A stretch of 64,000 nt of DNA, from the NCBI GenBank assembly GCA_963716585.1, contig CAVQTN010000002.1, positions 868,001-932,000 of the forward strand. Direction: 5' to 3'. Numbering within the stretch: position 1 is the first letter of the stretch; every line of letters starts with the position of its first letter. This DNA is from JAICUY01 sp963716585 (GTDB taxonomy: Bacteria; Chloroflexota; Limnocylindria; QHBO01). Below, one piece after another: positions 42,662 to 50,765 of the stretch. The position numbers were made by a program, and so were the translations under genes. The notes beneath the pieces were generated by a model. The model was not told the DNA's origin. It ran no database searches and saw only the letters and a list, made by a program, of their open reading frames with translations.

Positions 42662-43054
42662 GTGAGCCAGCCACCGCGGGCCGCCGCCGCCCGACAACGG
42701 GCGGTCATGAGCCGCCGCCGCTTTCTGGAGCTGACCGACGAGCTGATCTCGGCGGGCGAGGTCCTGGTCGCCGATCCCGACTGGAATTCCTTCCGGATGT
42801 GGCTGCTCAACTCGGACGAGCTGCTCGAGCGGGTGTGGGGCCGAATGGACCGCTACCACCTTGCCTGGTTGAACGTCGGCCGCGACAGCCAGCCGCCCGG
42901 CTCGCCGCTCGACGAGCACGGGGTGCGACGGTTCGTGGGCGAGGTGTCGAACGCCAAGCTCACCGTTCTGCGTACGATGCGCGAAGCGGTGCGACGCAAC
43001 GGCTCGACGCGGCTCTCCGATTCGGACCTCGACGATGCGCACGCCGGCAGCTGA
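42662..43054 (+). CDS. hypothetical protein
   Basis: 130 aa, unrecognised. Basic N-terminus (RAAAARQRAVMSRRRFLELT) followed by helices (LLNSDELLERVWGRMDRYHL, RFVGEVSNAKLTVLRTMREA). No membrane or signal segment. GTG start supported by TATACT 7 nt upstream. Lies 9 bp before the PIG-L gene and likely heads that transcript. Confidence 0.6.
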   Translation: MSQPPRAAAARQRAVMSRRRFLELTDELISAGEVLVADPDWNSFRMWLLNSDELLERVWGRMDRYHLAWLNVGRDSQPPGSPLDEHGVRRFVGEVSNAKLTVLRTMREAVRRNGSTRLSDSDLDDAHAGS

Positions 43055-43063
43055 AGAGGAGAT

Positions 43064-43789
43064 GTGAACGTGGGCGACCGGACCGGCGGCCTGGCGGCCG
43101 TCTTCGCGCACCCGGATGACGAGAGCTTCGGCTGCGCCGGGGCGCTGGCGCTGGCCCACGATTCCGGCCACCTGACGCGGCTGCTGCTGGTGACACGCGG
43201 CGAGGCCGGCAGCCCCGACGGCGTGCCGGACGACGAGCTCGGGGCGGTTCGCGAGGACGAGATGCGCTGTGCGGCGGGCAAGATCGGCCTCGATGAGGTG
43301 ACGGTCCTGGATGGCTACGCGGACGGGGGCGTCGCCGAGGCTTCGTTCGACCAGCTGGTGAGCGAGATCGCGCTGTGGCTGGCTGATCGGCGTCCCGACG
43401 CGGTCATCACCTTCGGGCCGCATGGCATCACCGGTCACCCGGACCATGTGGTCACCGGCAGCGCCACGCGTTGGGCGGTCGAGCGCCTGGCGGAGAAGGG
43501 GCTGGCGCCGCACGCGGTCTACGTCGTGTCGCCGGTCTTCGCACCCGGCGGCGAGCGCTTCGACCTTTCCGCGGAGGAGCAGGGCGCCACCCACCGAGTG
43601 GACGTGACGGCTGTTGCGGGGCGGCGGCTGGCTGCCCTCGAGTGCCACGCCAGCCAGCCAGACGCCGCCGAACAGCTGGCCGAGCTGCGCACCACGCTCG
43701 ATTCGCGCGGGGTCGTCTACGAGGGTTACGTTCGGGTTCGGCCGTCCGTCCCGGCGCCCCATCCCAAGTTCGACACCAGCTTGGTCTAG
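43064..43789 (+). CDS. PIG-L family N-acetylglucosamine deacetylase-like protein
   Basis: 241 aa LmbE/PIG-L fold. The zinc motif AHPDDES is at the N-terminus and the third His is in GHPDHVV. This family includes MshB, BshB and Mca, which act on GlcNAc-inositol, bacillithiol precursors or mycothiol conjugates. Several DinB-like proteins nearby (some DinB proteins use bacillithiol or mycothiol) make low-molecular-weight thiol metabolism conceivable; that is inference. Confidence 0.87.
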   Translation: MNVGDRTGGLAAVFAHPDDESFGCAGALALAHDSGHLTRLLLVTRGEAGSPDGVPDDELGAVREDEMRCAAGKIGLDEVTVLDGYADGGVAEASFDQLVSEIALWLADRRPDAVITFGPHGITGHPDHVVTGSATRWAVERLAEKGLAPHAVYVVSPVFAPGGERFDLSAEEQGATHRVDVTAVAGRRLAALECHASQPDAAEQLAELRTTLDSRGVVYEGYVRVRPSVPAPHPKFDTSLV

Positions 43790-43798
43790 ACTATCGGC

Positions 43799-44089
43799 AT
43801 GACCATCGACTCCAACCTCGGCAAGGTCGACGAGGTGATGACCGCGCTCTACGAAATCTACGATCCCGAGATCGGCATGAGCATCGTCGACCTCGACCTC
43901 ATCAAGAACGTCGAGATCGGCACCGGCGAGACACCGACCGAGATCAAGATGGTGCTCACCACGCCGTTCTGCCCGTGGGCCGGCGAGCTCATCCAGGATG
44001 TGAAGACCCGGGCTGAGCAGATCGTCGGGCCACCGGTCAAAGTCACCCTTCTGGCCGACCGCTGGGAGCCACCGCCGGGATTGTTCTAG
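43799..44089 (+). CDS. DUF59/MIP18-family metal-sulfur cluster assembly factor
   Basis: 96 aa. The MIP18/PaaD core is IYDPEIGMSIVDLDLI with TPFCPWAGELIQDVK, where the Cys can support Fe-S work. Related to SufT and PaaD, which help Fe-S maturation. TAGACT (43787-43792) ends 6 nt before the ATG, so probably leaderless. Not in a suf cluster here. Confidence 0.85.
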   Translation: MTIDSNLGKVDEVMTALYEIYDPEIGMSIVDLDLIKNVEIGTGETPTEIKMVLTTPFCPWAGELIQDVKTRAEQIVGPPVKVTLLADRWEPPPGLF

Positions 44090-44155
44090 GGCCGCTCCCG
44101 GTTCCCCGGTCGTGGCGCGGACCACGCAACGCGGCGTGCAGCCTACCATTGACCG

Positions 44156-44743
44156 ATGCGGATCTACACGCGCAAAGGCGACACGGGCACCACCGGGCTG
44201 CTGTTCGGCGGAGATCGCGTCAGTAAGGCCGATGCGCGCACGGACGCCTATGGCACGACCGACGAGGCCGTCTCCGCGCTCGGCCTGGCGCGGGCGGCAC
44301 TGCCCGCGCAAGAGCTGGCCGAGCTGGTGCTGCGTCTTCAGCGCGAGCTTTTCGTGGTCGGCGCCGAGCTCGCCACCCACATCGAGCGCCGTCCCCGTCT
44401 GACCGATGGCGTGTCGCGGATCACCTCCGCGATGGTCACCGCGCTCGAGGATGAGATCGACGCCCTCGAGGCCGAGCATCCCATGCCGAAGGAGTTCGTC
44501 ATCCCCGGCGAGTCGATGGCCGGTGCGGCGCTGGACCTCGCGCGCACGACGGTCCGGCGCGCAGAGCGACGCTGCGTGGCACTCGCCGCCGACGGGGGCC
44601 TGCCGGATTCGCAGGCAGTCCCATATCTCAACCGACTGGCGGATCTGCTGTTCGTCATGGCCCGCGCGGCGGACGGCGGTTTCCGGCCCGTGCGCGGCAC
44701 GGAGCGTGGCGATTCTCCTGCTAGGATCAGCGCCGATGACTGA
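44156..44743 (+). CDS. cob(I)yrinic acid a,c-diamide adenosyltransferase, PduO type
   Basis: 195 aa. The start IYTRKGDTGTTGLLFGGDRV is the PduO-type ATP-site signature, with PYLNRLADLLFVMAR near the end. Transfers adenosyl from ATP to Co(I) corrinoid to make adenosylcobalamin. No B12-dependent enzyme gene is in this window. TACCAT 6 nt upstream of the ATG. Overlaps the DUF309 gene by 8 bp. Confidence 0.92.
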   Translation: MRIYTRKGDTGTTGLLFGGDRVSKADARTDAYGTTDEAVSALGLARAALPAQELAELVLRLQRELFVVGAELATHIERRPRLTDGVSRITSAMVTALEDEIDALEAEHPMPKEFVIPGESMAGAALDLARTTVRRAERRCVALAADGGLPDSQAVPYLNRLADLLFVMARAADGGFRPVRGTERGDSPARISADD

Positions 44744-45158
44744 CCAGACCGCCCCGCCGCGTGGCCGGACGCCTGCGCTCGCCGGCCGCGAGGTCGACCG
44801 CCTCTTTGGCGAGGGGATCTCGCTGTTCAACGGCGCGCGCTACTGGCACGCTCACGAGGCCTGGGAGACGCTCTGGCGCGCAGCCCCCGACGACGAGCGC
44901 GACTTCTACCAGGGGCTCATCCAGGTCGCGGCAGGACTGCTCCACCTCCAGAAGGGCAACGCGCGCGGCGCGCGCATCAAGCTCGAGGCGGGGATCGACA
45001 GGCTGCGCGCCTACCTGCCCAAGCACCATGGCATCGTGGTCAACGAGTTGCTCGGCGCCTGTGAGCGGATGCTCGGCGAGCTGCAGGCGGGCTTCCTGCC
45101 GTACCTGATTCCGCCGGTGATCAAGTACGCCGAGGACGAGCCTGACTGGAGCCGATGA
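44736..45158 (+). CDS. DUF309-family protein
   Basis: 140 aa. DUF309 signature helix FNGARYWHAHEAWETLW, with FYQGLIQVAAGLLHLQKGN. The function of the family is not established. TAGGAT lies 8 nt upstream of the ATG even though the gene begins inside the PduO gene. Its stop overlaps the fumC start as ATGA. Confidence 0.88.
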   Translation: MTDQTAPPRGRTPALAGREVDRLFGEGISLFNGARYWHAHEAWETLWRAAPDDERDFYQGLIQVAAGLLHLQKGNARGARIKLEAGIDRLRAYLPKHHGIVVNELLGACERMLGELQAGFLPYLIPPVIKYAEDEPDWSR

Positions 45159-46579
45159 CGGACGCGAGCGAGCCGGCGTTCCGCGTCGAGCATGACTCGA
45201 TGGGAGACGTGCGCGTCCCCCGGGCGGCGCGCTGGGGAGCCCAGACGCAGCGCGCAATCGAGAACTTCCCGGTCTCCGCGGAGCGCCTGGGAAGACGCCA
45301 GATCCGGGCCCTGGCCCAGGTCAAGGCTGCGGCCGCCCAGGTCAATGCGGAGCGCGGGATCATCGGTCATGACATGGGGACGGCCATTGCGTCGGCTGCG
45401 CGCGAGGTCGCCGATGGCCGGTGGGACGCCGAGTTTCCGCTCGATATCTTCCAGACCGGCTCGGGCACCAGCTCGAACATGAACATGAACGAGGTGCTTG
45501 CCACGCTGAGCGCGGCCACCCTCGGCCTGCCGGTCCATCCCAACGACCACGTGAATGCCAGCCAGTCGAGCAACGACGTGTTTCCCAGCTCCATCCACAT
45601 CGCCGCCGCCGACGGCCTGCTGACCGACCTCATCCCGTCACTCGGGCACCTGGCCGACAGCCTGGAGCGCAGGGCGACCGAGTTCGCGCAGCTCGTCAAG
45701 TCGGGCCGCACGCACCTGATGGACGCGACGCCGGTGACGCTCGGCCAGGAGTTCGGAGGCTACGCGGCGCAGGTGCGCTACGGGATCGAGCGGATCCAGT
45801 CGAGCCTGCCGCGCCTCGCCGAGCTGCCGCTGGGTGGTACCGCGGTCGGCACCGGGATCAACATGCCGACCGGCTGGGCCGGCGAGGTCATCGGCCGGCT
45901 CCGCGCCGAGACCGGCTTGCCGCTGAGCGAGGCACGCAACCATTTCGAGGCGCAGGGCTCGCAGGACTCGCTGGTGGAGCTTTCCGGGCAGCTGCGCACC
46001 ATCGCGGTCAGCCTGGTGAAGATCGCCAACGACATCCGCTGGATGAACTCGGGCCCACGCGCCGGCCTTGCCGAGATCAGCGTCCCCGACCTGCAGCCGG
46101 GCAGCAGCATCATGCCGGGCAAGGTGAACCCGGTGATCGCCGAGTCATTGGCCATGGTCTGCGCGCAGGTGATCGGCAACGACGCCACGATTGCCTTCGC
46201 CGGTGCATCGGGCAACTTCGAGCTGAACGTGATGCTGCCCGTCATCGGTCACAACCTGTTGCAGTCGATCGACCTGCTGAGCAGCGCCAGTGGCCTCTTC
46301 GCGGACCGCTGCATCGACGGACTCGTCGCCGATGAGGCGCGCACCCGTGAGTACGCGGAGAGCAGTGCCAGCGTGGTGACGCCGCTAACCCGCTACATCG
46401 GCTACGAGGAGGCATCGAAGGTGGCCAAGCAGGCACTGGCCGAGCGCAAGACGATCCGCCGGGTGGTGCTGGAGCGCGGCTACATGGAGCGAGGCGATCT
46501 CACGCAGGAGCAGCTCGACGAAGCGCTCGACGTGCTGGCCATGACGCGACCGACAGGCGAAACGCCGGACCATCGCTGA
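45155..46579 (+). CDS. fumC: fumarate hydratase class II
   Basis: 474 aa, standard length. The signature GSSIMPGKVNPVIAE is present, as are TGSGTSSNMNMNEV and the catalytic-site segment SGRTHLMDATPVTLGQE. Interconverts fumarate and malate in the TCA cycle and also takes up fumarate from tyrosine breakdown. ATG overlaps the DUF309 stop. Confidence 0.95.
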   Translation: MTDASEPAFRVEHDSMGDVRVPRAARWGAQTQRAIENFPVSAERLGRRQIRALAQVKAAAAQVNAERGIIGHDMGTAIASAAREVADGRWDAEFPLDIFQTGSGTSSNMNMNEVLATLSAATLGLPVHPNDHVNASQSSNDVFPSSIHIAAADGLLTDLIPSLGHLADSLERRATEFAQLVKSGRTHLMDATPVTLGQEFGGYAAQVRYGIERIQSSLPRLAELPLGGTAVGTGINMPTGWAGEVIGRLRAETGLPLSEARNHFEAQGSQDSLVELSGQLRTIAVSLVKIANDIRWMNSGPRAGLAEISVPDLQPGSSIMPGKVNPVIAESLAMVCAQVIGNDATIAFAGASGNFELNVMLPVIGHNLLQSIDLLSSASGLFADRCIDGLVADEARTREYAESSASVVTPLTRYIGYEEASKVAKQALAERKTIRRVVLERGYMERGDLTQEQLDEALDVLAMTRPTGETPDHR

Positions 46580-47014
46580 TCCGGCGCCTCTCGCTTGCGC
46601 CGCGGTGGGAGTGCCACTACTTCAGCCCCGTACATACGAAACAGATACGCCCACCACGGCGGTCTTCAGTTGTATGCACATGCTGCCCGCTGCCATCCGG
46701 CGCCGATAGGGCCGAATGTCCCGGTTCGGGCGGGATTTCTTCCTCTCACGTCATTCGGCGGATCCCGACTGGTCAAATGTCGATTCCAACAGCGTTCGAC
46801 TGGTCGGGCCTGCCCCGAACGGCATCGCAGTCAGCATTCTCAGCGTGGAAGCGCGCCGCCCGGGGCGCATCACGCGTTGCCGAAGCGACCAACGCTGACC
46901 ACGCCGACATCTGACTCGTCGGGGCGGCCTGGCACGGATCGCGGCTACAATCGAGACGCCCCAAGCACCTTTAGTAACCGATGCGCGCGCTGCGCGCCTG
47001 GAGAGCCCAAACCC
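46580..47014. other. 435-bp intergenic region with repeat copy and promoter
   Basis: Less GC-rich than its surroundings. It contains the third copy of the interspersed element (46764-46796) and a TACAAT -10-like hexamer (46946-46951) before the aldehyde dehydrogenase. A 60-codon open frame crossing the repeat is not believable as a gene. Confidence 0.55.
46764..46796 (+). repeat. interspersed repeat copy 3
   Basis: CCCGACTGGTCAAATGTC at 46764-46781, 8 nt, then CAGCGTT at 46790-46796, followed by CGACTGGTC. Shares 18 contiguous bases with copy 1 and the CAGCGTT end with copy 2. Confidence 0.6.
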
Positions 47015-48511
47015 TTGTCCGAAACGTACCGCAACCTGATCGGCGGCGAGTGGGTCGATGCCCGCTCGGGCGCCACGTTCACCAGCGTCAGCCCCGCCAA
47101 CCACGACGAGGTGATCGGCTCGTTCCCGGCGTCCGGTCCGGCCGACGTCGATGCGGCGGTCGAGGCCGCGAAGCGCGCCTTTCCGTCATGGTCGCTCATG
47201 CCCGCGCCGAAGCGCGGCGAGATCCTGTTCCGCGTCGCGCGGCTCCTCGCCGAGCACAAGGAGGAGCTGTCGCGGTTGATGACGCGCGAGATGGGCAAGG
47301 TGCTGACCGAGGCGCGCGGCGACGTGCAGGAGGCCATCGACGTCGCCTACTACATGGCCGGCGAGGGACGGCGACTGTTCGGCCAGACCGTGCCGTCGGA
47401 GATGCCCGACAAGTTCGCGATGGCCATTCGCCGGCCCATCGGCGTGGTCGGCATCATCACGCCCTGGAACTTCCCGGTGGCCATCCCCGGCTGGAAGCTC
47501 TTCCCGGCCCTGATCTGCGGCAACACCGCGGTCGTCAAGCCTGCGTCGGACACGCCGGCCTGCATGGTGCGCTTCATCGAGCTGCTGGCCGAGGGCGGCA
47601 TCCCCGACGGTGTCATCAACGTGGTGACCGGTTCCGGAGCCGAGGTCGGCAACGCGATCGTCGACCATCCCGACGTGCGGGTCATCAGCTTCACCGGCCA
47701 TACCGAGACGGGCATCGAGATCTCGACCCGCGCCGCGAAGACGCTGAAGCGCGTCTCCCTGGAGCTGGGCGGCAAGAACCCGATCGTCGTCTGGGAGGAC
47801 GCTGACCTGGACCTCGTGCTGGACAGCGTCATCTGGTCAGCCTTCGGCACCTCCGGGCAGCGCTGCACGGCGGCTTCGCGGCTGATCGTGCATCGGTCCA
47901 TTCACGACGACTTCGTGTCCCGCCTGCGCGATCGCGTCGGTCGCCTGGTGCTCGGTGACGGCCTGCTCGACACGACCGATGTCGGTCCGGTGATCAACGA
48001 CACGGCGGTCGAGAAGATCGCTGGCTACGCCGCCATCGGACGTGATGAGGCGGAGCTGGTGATCGGCGGCGAGCCCGCGCGCGAGGGCGACCTGGCCAAG
48101 GGCTCCTTCTTCCAGCCGACCGTCTTCGCCAATGCGAAGTTCGACGCGCGCATCGCCCAGGAGGAGATCTTCGGCCCGGTGGCCACGGTCGTGCCGGTCG
48201 ACTCGTGGGAGGAGACGGTGCGCGTCGTCAACAGCGTGAAGTACGGCCTGTCGTCGTCGCTCTTCACCCGCGACATCAACCTCGCCTTCCGCTCCATCCG
48301 CGACTTCGACACCGGCTTGGGCTACGTGAACCACGGCACCATTGGCGCCGAGGCGCACCTGCCCTTCGGCGGCACCAAGGCGACCGGTAACGGCCACCGC
48401 GAAGTCGGCCAGGCCGCGCTCGACTTCTTCAGCGAGTGGAAGAGCGTCTACATCGATTACTCGGGCAAGCTGCAGCGGGCGCAGATCGACACTACCTTCG
48501 TCGACGAGTAG
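47015..48511 (+). CDS. NAD(P)-dependent aldehyde dehydrogenase
   Basis: 498 aa. Catalytic Cys in FGTSGQRCTAASR, general base Glu in LELGGKNPIVV, NAD-site FTGHTETG and the early motif ITPWNFPVAIPGW. The GQRCT form is common in semialdehyde dehydrogenases (alpha-ketoglutarate semialdehyde, aminoadipate semialdehyde, succinate semialdehyde). Substrate is open. A succinate-semialdehyde role would suit the GABA-type aminotransferase 2 kb away. TTG at 47015 with GGAGAG upstream is the best start, giving SETYRNLIGGEWV. Confidence 0.88.
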   Translation: MSETYRNLIGGEWVDARSGATFTSVSPANHDEVIGSFPASGPADVDAAVEAAKRAFPSWSLMPAPKRGEILFRVARLLAEHKEELSRLMTREMGKVLTEARGDVQEAIDVAYYMAGEGRRLFGQTVPSEMPDKFAMAIRRPIGVVGIITPWNFPVAIPGWKLFPALICGNTAVVKPASDTPACMVRFIELLAEGGIPDGVINVVTGSGAEVGNAIVDHPDVRVISFTGHTETGIEISTRAAKTLKRVSLELGGKNPIVVWEDADLDLVLDSVIWSAFGTSGQRCTAASRLIVHRSIHDDFVSRLRDRVGRLVLGDGLLDTTDVGPVINDTAVEKIAGYAAIGRDEAELVIGGEPAREGDLAKGSFFQPTVFANAKFDARIAQEEIFGPVATVVPVDSWEETVRVVNSVKYGLSSSLFTRDINLAFRSIRDFDTGLGYVNHGTIGAEAHLPFGGTKATGNGHREVGQAALDFFSEWKSVYIDYSGKLQRAQIDTTFVDE

Positions 48512-48913
48512 CCCCGGGGATGACGAGCAGCCCCGGGGACGGCGCTGGCCCTCGGCGGCGGGCGACCGACGCTGCCGGCGCCGCCTGCCGACCAGCCGCA
48601 ATGAGCAGCCGCAGTAACCAGCCGCTCAGCGGACGATGCCGTGATCGCGGCTCTTGCCACCGGGTGGAGGTAGCGGCCAACCTGGGGGTCGTGCGTGCCG
48701 GTTCCGGTCACCGACCGGCACGGACGCGCAACATCCGGCCTGCGCAACGCCGCTGACGGCCCCTTGTTGGTGGATACCTCCGCCCGGTGGCAAATCGCAC
48801 GGCATCGATTCCGCGCGGCTGATATTGCCGGCCGGGGCCGCCGCGCGCATGGTCCTCGACCCGAGGTCCCGGCGGTTGCCTCGCGGCGGCGTGCGTGCCA
48901 GCATGGCCGCCTC
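48512..48913. other. 402-bp intergenic region holding a foldable element
   Basis: No credible ORF. Contains the 140-bp inverted-repeat element at 48654-48793 described separately. Nothing recognisable lies outside that element. Confidence 0.5.
48654..48793. other. 140-bp structured element: candidate ncRNA or MITE-like repeat
   Basis: Terminal inverted repeats TTGCCACCGGGTGGAGGTA (48654-48672) and 48775-48793 pair over 19 bp with one G-T wobble. Inside, the helix continues after a 4x4 loop with CCAAC/GTTGG (48677-48681/48766-48770) and GGGG/CCCC (48684-48687/48760-48763). Two inner hairpins follow: CGTGCCGGT/ACCGGCACG (48694-48702/48714-48722) and GCGCA/TGCGC (48726-48730/48741-48745). This nested, mostly symmetric layout looks like a folded RNA with a multi-branch loop. 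A MITE is the alternative; no target-site duplication is visible. I matched it to no known RNA family. Confidence 0.5.
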
Positions 48914-49630
48914 ATGCGACTCCCGTACTTCCCGCTGCACGCCGTCCTCTTCCCGCACCTGCCCCTCCCGCTGCACCTCTTCGAGGAGCGCTACCGGGCC
49001 ATGGCACGCGACCTGGTGGGCGAAGAGAGCCCGTATCAGGGACGCTTCGTGGTGAGCATGATCACCAGTGGGCAGGAGGCCGGCGACCCGAACGCGGAGA
49101 CGAGGCCGGTGGGCACGATCTGCGACGTGCGCAGCGCCGAGCAGCTACCCGACGGGCGCTGGGTGCTGCTCTGCGCGGGGCTCGCTCGAGCAGGGCTGGG
49201 CCACGTGGATCGCAGCGGGACGTACGCGACGGCCCAGGTCGAGCCCCTGCCCGACGAGATCGGCCTCGTTGGCGCCACCATGCTCCCCGAAGTGCAGGCC
49301 GCGCTCGACGACTACATGGCCTGTGTGAAACGTTTCGTCACCAGCGCTGCGTCCGTAGGCCACGACTCGCAGGAGATCACCAGGGTGGCCGCTTCGCTCG
49401 ACGAGGTTCTCAAGCCGATCCGCCTGCCCGACGATCCGCTTTCGGCGAGCTACGCGGTCGGCGGTGTGCTGCAGATCGAGCTGACCCGCAAGCAGCAGCT
49501 TCTGGAGCTGCCCGACGCCGCGACGCGGCTGGCCGCCGAGCTCGCACTGCTGCGCCGGGAATCGCGCCTGCTGTCCGAGGGTGCCATGCCGCCGGTCAGC
49601 ACCTCCGACCTGGGCTACAACCCCAACTAG
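48914..49630 (+). CDS. LON peptidase substrate-binding (Lon-N) domain protein
   Basis: 238 aa. The start RLPYFPLHAVLFPHLPLPLH followed by LFEERYRAMARDL is the Lon-N/PUA-like domain, here without the AAA or protease parts of Lon. A helical C-terminal part follows (LPDAATRLAAELALLRRESR). Such stand-alone proteins probably bind substrates or partners; no enzyme activity is known. The frame is open further upstream, but the domain starts at this ATG. Followed 4 bp later by the lipoprotein gene. Confidence 0.87.
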   Translation: MRLPYFPLHAVLFPHLPLPLHLFEERYRAMARDLVGEESPYQGRFVVSMITSGQEAGDPNAETRPVGTICDVRSAEQLPDGRWVLLCAGLARAGLGHVDRSGTYATAQVEPLPDEIGLVGATMLPEVQAALDDYMACVKRFVTSAASVGHDSQEITRVAASLDEVLKPIRLPDDPLSASYAVGGVLQIELTRKQQLLELPDAATRLAAELALLRRESRLLSEGAMPPVSTSDLGYNPN

Positions 49631-49634
49631 CCTG

Positions 49635-50765
49635 ATGTCCCTGCTCCGCCCCCGCTTCGGCGGCGCGTTGATCGCCGTCCTGCTCGTGCTGAGCGCCTGT
49701 GCCTCGCCCGACCCTGCATCGCCGTCGGTCTCGAACTCCGCGAACGCGAGCCCGAGCGCATCGGCCCGGCCATCGGTCAGTGCCGGCGATCCGGGCGGAA
49801 GCCTTGATCCCACGCCCTCGCCGATCTCGGGCGCGACCTACACCGTGCAGCCCGGGGATAACCTGTTCCGCATCGCCCTGCGCTTCGGAACGACGACGGC
49901 ACAACTGCAGGCCTGGAATCTCGGCGCGTACCCCCAGCTCAGCAACCCGGACACGCTGCAGGCTGGCTGGCTACTGATCGTGTCCGCTGAGCCGAATGCG
50001 ACGCCGCGGCCCACGCCACAGCCCACCGCTCGCCCGACCGCTCCGCCGCCGGTCACCGCCGGCTGCCGCGCCGGGAACCGGGTCGCGGCCGGACAGCCGC
50101 AGACCTTCAGCCGCATCCCGGACTCGGGACGCGCGATGGCCATCACCCTCGACATGGGTGGCAGGCTTGACCCCGGCGTCGACATCCTCAACTTCCTGAT
50201 TGCCAACAAGGTCTGCGCCACGCTCTTCCCGACGGGCGCGATGGCGCAGACGGGGGAGGGCCAGCGGATCATGGCCATCGTGCGGGCCCATCCGGAGCTG
50301 TTTGAGGTCGGCAACCACACGATGCACCACTGCGACCTGGTGCACGGCGGCCTCGGCTCTCCGACCACCGCGCCGTGCGCCGGCGGACCGCCGACGGCAG
50401 ACACCATCCGCCGCGAGCTGACCGACGCCGCGGCGGTCATCACGGCAGCGACCGGCCAGGATCCGCGCCCCTACTGGCGCCCGCCGTATGGCTCGGTCAG
50501 TGCCGCGGTCCTGAGCGCGGCCGCATCGGCCGGCTACACCAAGACGCTGATGTGGGACATCGACACCATCGATTGGAAGCCGATCGACCAGGGCGGGCCG
50601 ACCGGTGCGCAGATCGCCAGCAAGGTGATCAATGCTGCCCAGGACGGCTCGATCGTGCTCGACCACCTTGGTGGTTACGAGACGCTCAAGGCGCTCCAGA
50701 TCATGGTGCCAGGGCTTCGGGATCGCGGCTTCACGCTGACCACGATCTCAGACCTCCTCAACTAG
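49635..50765 (+). CDS. LysM-containing polysaccharide deacetylase lipoprotein
   Basis: 376 aa. Lipobox LVLSAC (Cys22) marks a lipoprotein. A Ser/Pro-rich linker precedes a LysM domain at ~68-115 (YTVQPGDNLFRIALRFGTTT). A second Pro/Thr linker leads to a NodB-type deacetylase (~145-376; AITLDMGG metal Asp, GNHTMHHCDL metal His pair, YWRPPYGSVS, TIDWKP). It would deacetylate peptidoglycan or another N-acetylated glycan while LysM binds the wall. Downstream of the Lon-N gene; convergent with the aminotransferase. Confidence 0.9.
   Translation: MSLLRPRFGGALIAVLLVLSACASPDPASPSVSNSANASPSASARPSVSAGDPGGSLDPTPSPISGATYTVQPGDNLFRIALRFGTTTAQLQAWNLGAYPQLSNPDTLQAGWLLIVSAEPNATPRPTPQPTARPTAPPPVTAGCRAGNRVAAGQPQTFSRIPDSGRAMAITLDMGGRLDPGVDILNFLIANKVCATLFPTGAMAQTGEGQRIMAIVRAHPELFEVGNHTMHHCDLVHGGLGSPTTAPCAGGPPTADTIRRELTDAAAVITAATGQDPRPYWRPPYGSVSAAVLSAAASAGYTKTLMWDIDTIDWKPIDQGGPTGAQIASKVINAAQDGSIVLDHLGGYETLKALQIMVPGLRDRGFTLTTISDLLN

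Noticed and set aside
41084..44830. A 1,248-codon open frame on the minus strand
   Set aside because: Only the first-listed GGDEF part (41084-42574) is real. The rest runs antisense to the PIG-L, DUF59 and PduO genes, has unnatural composition, and reflects high-GC codon bias.
46716..46898. 60-codon plus-strand ORF between fumC and aldehyde dehydrogenase
   Set aside because: It spans the interspersed repeat, lacks a Shine-Dalgarno or -10, and its sequence is not protein-like.
48654..48793. Known structured RNA (6S, SRP, RNase P, tmRNA, cobalamin or FMN riboswitch)
   Set aside because: None of the conserved sequence signatures of these RNAs could be found by eye on either strand, so it is reported as unidentified.
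48695..48913. N-terminal extension of the Lon-N protein
   Set aside because: The extension would run through the structured element and has no similarity to the family, which starts at RLPYFPLHAVLFP.
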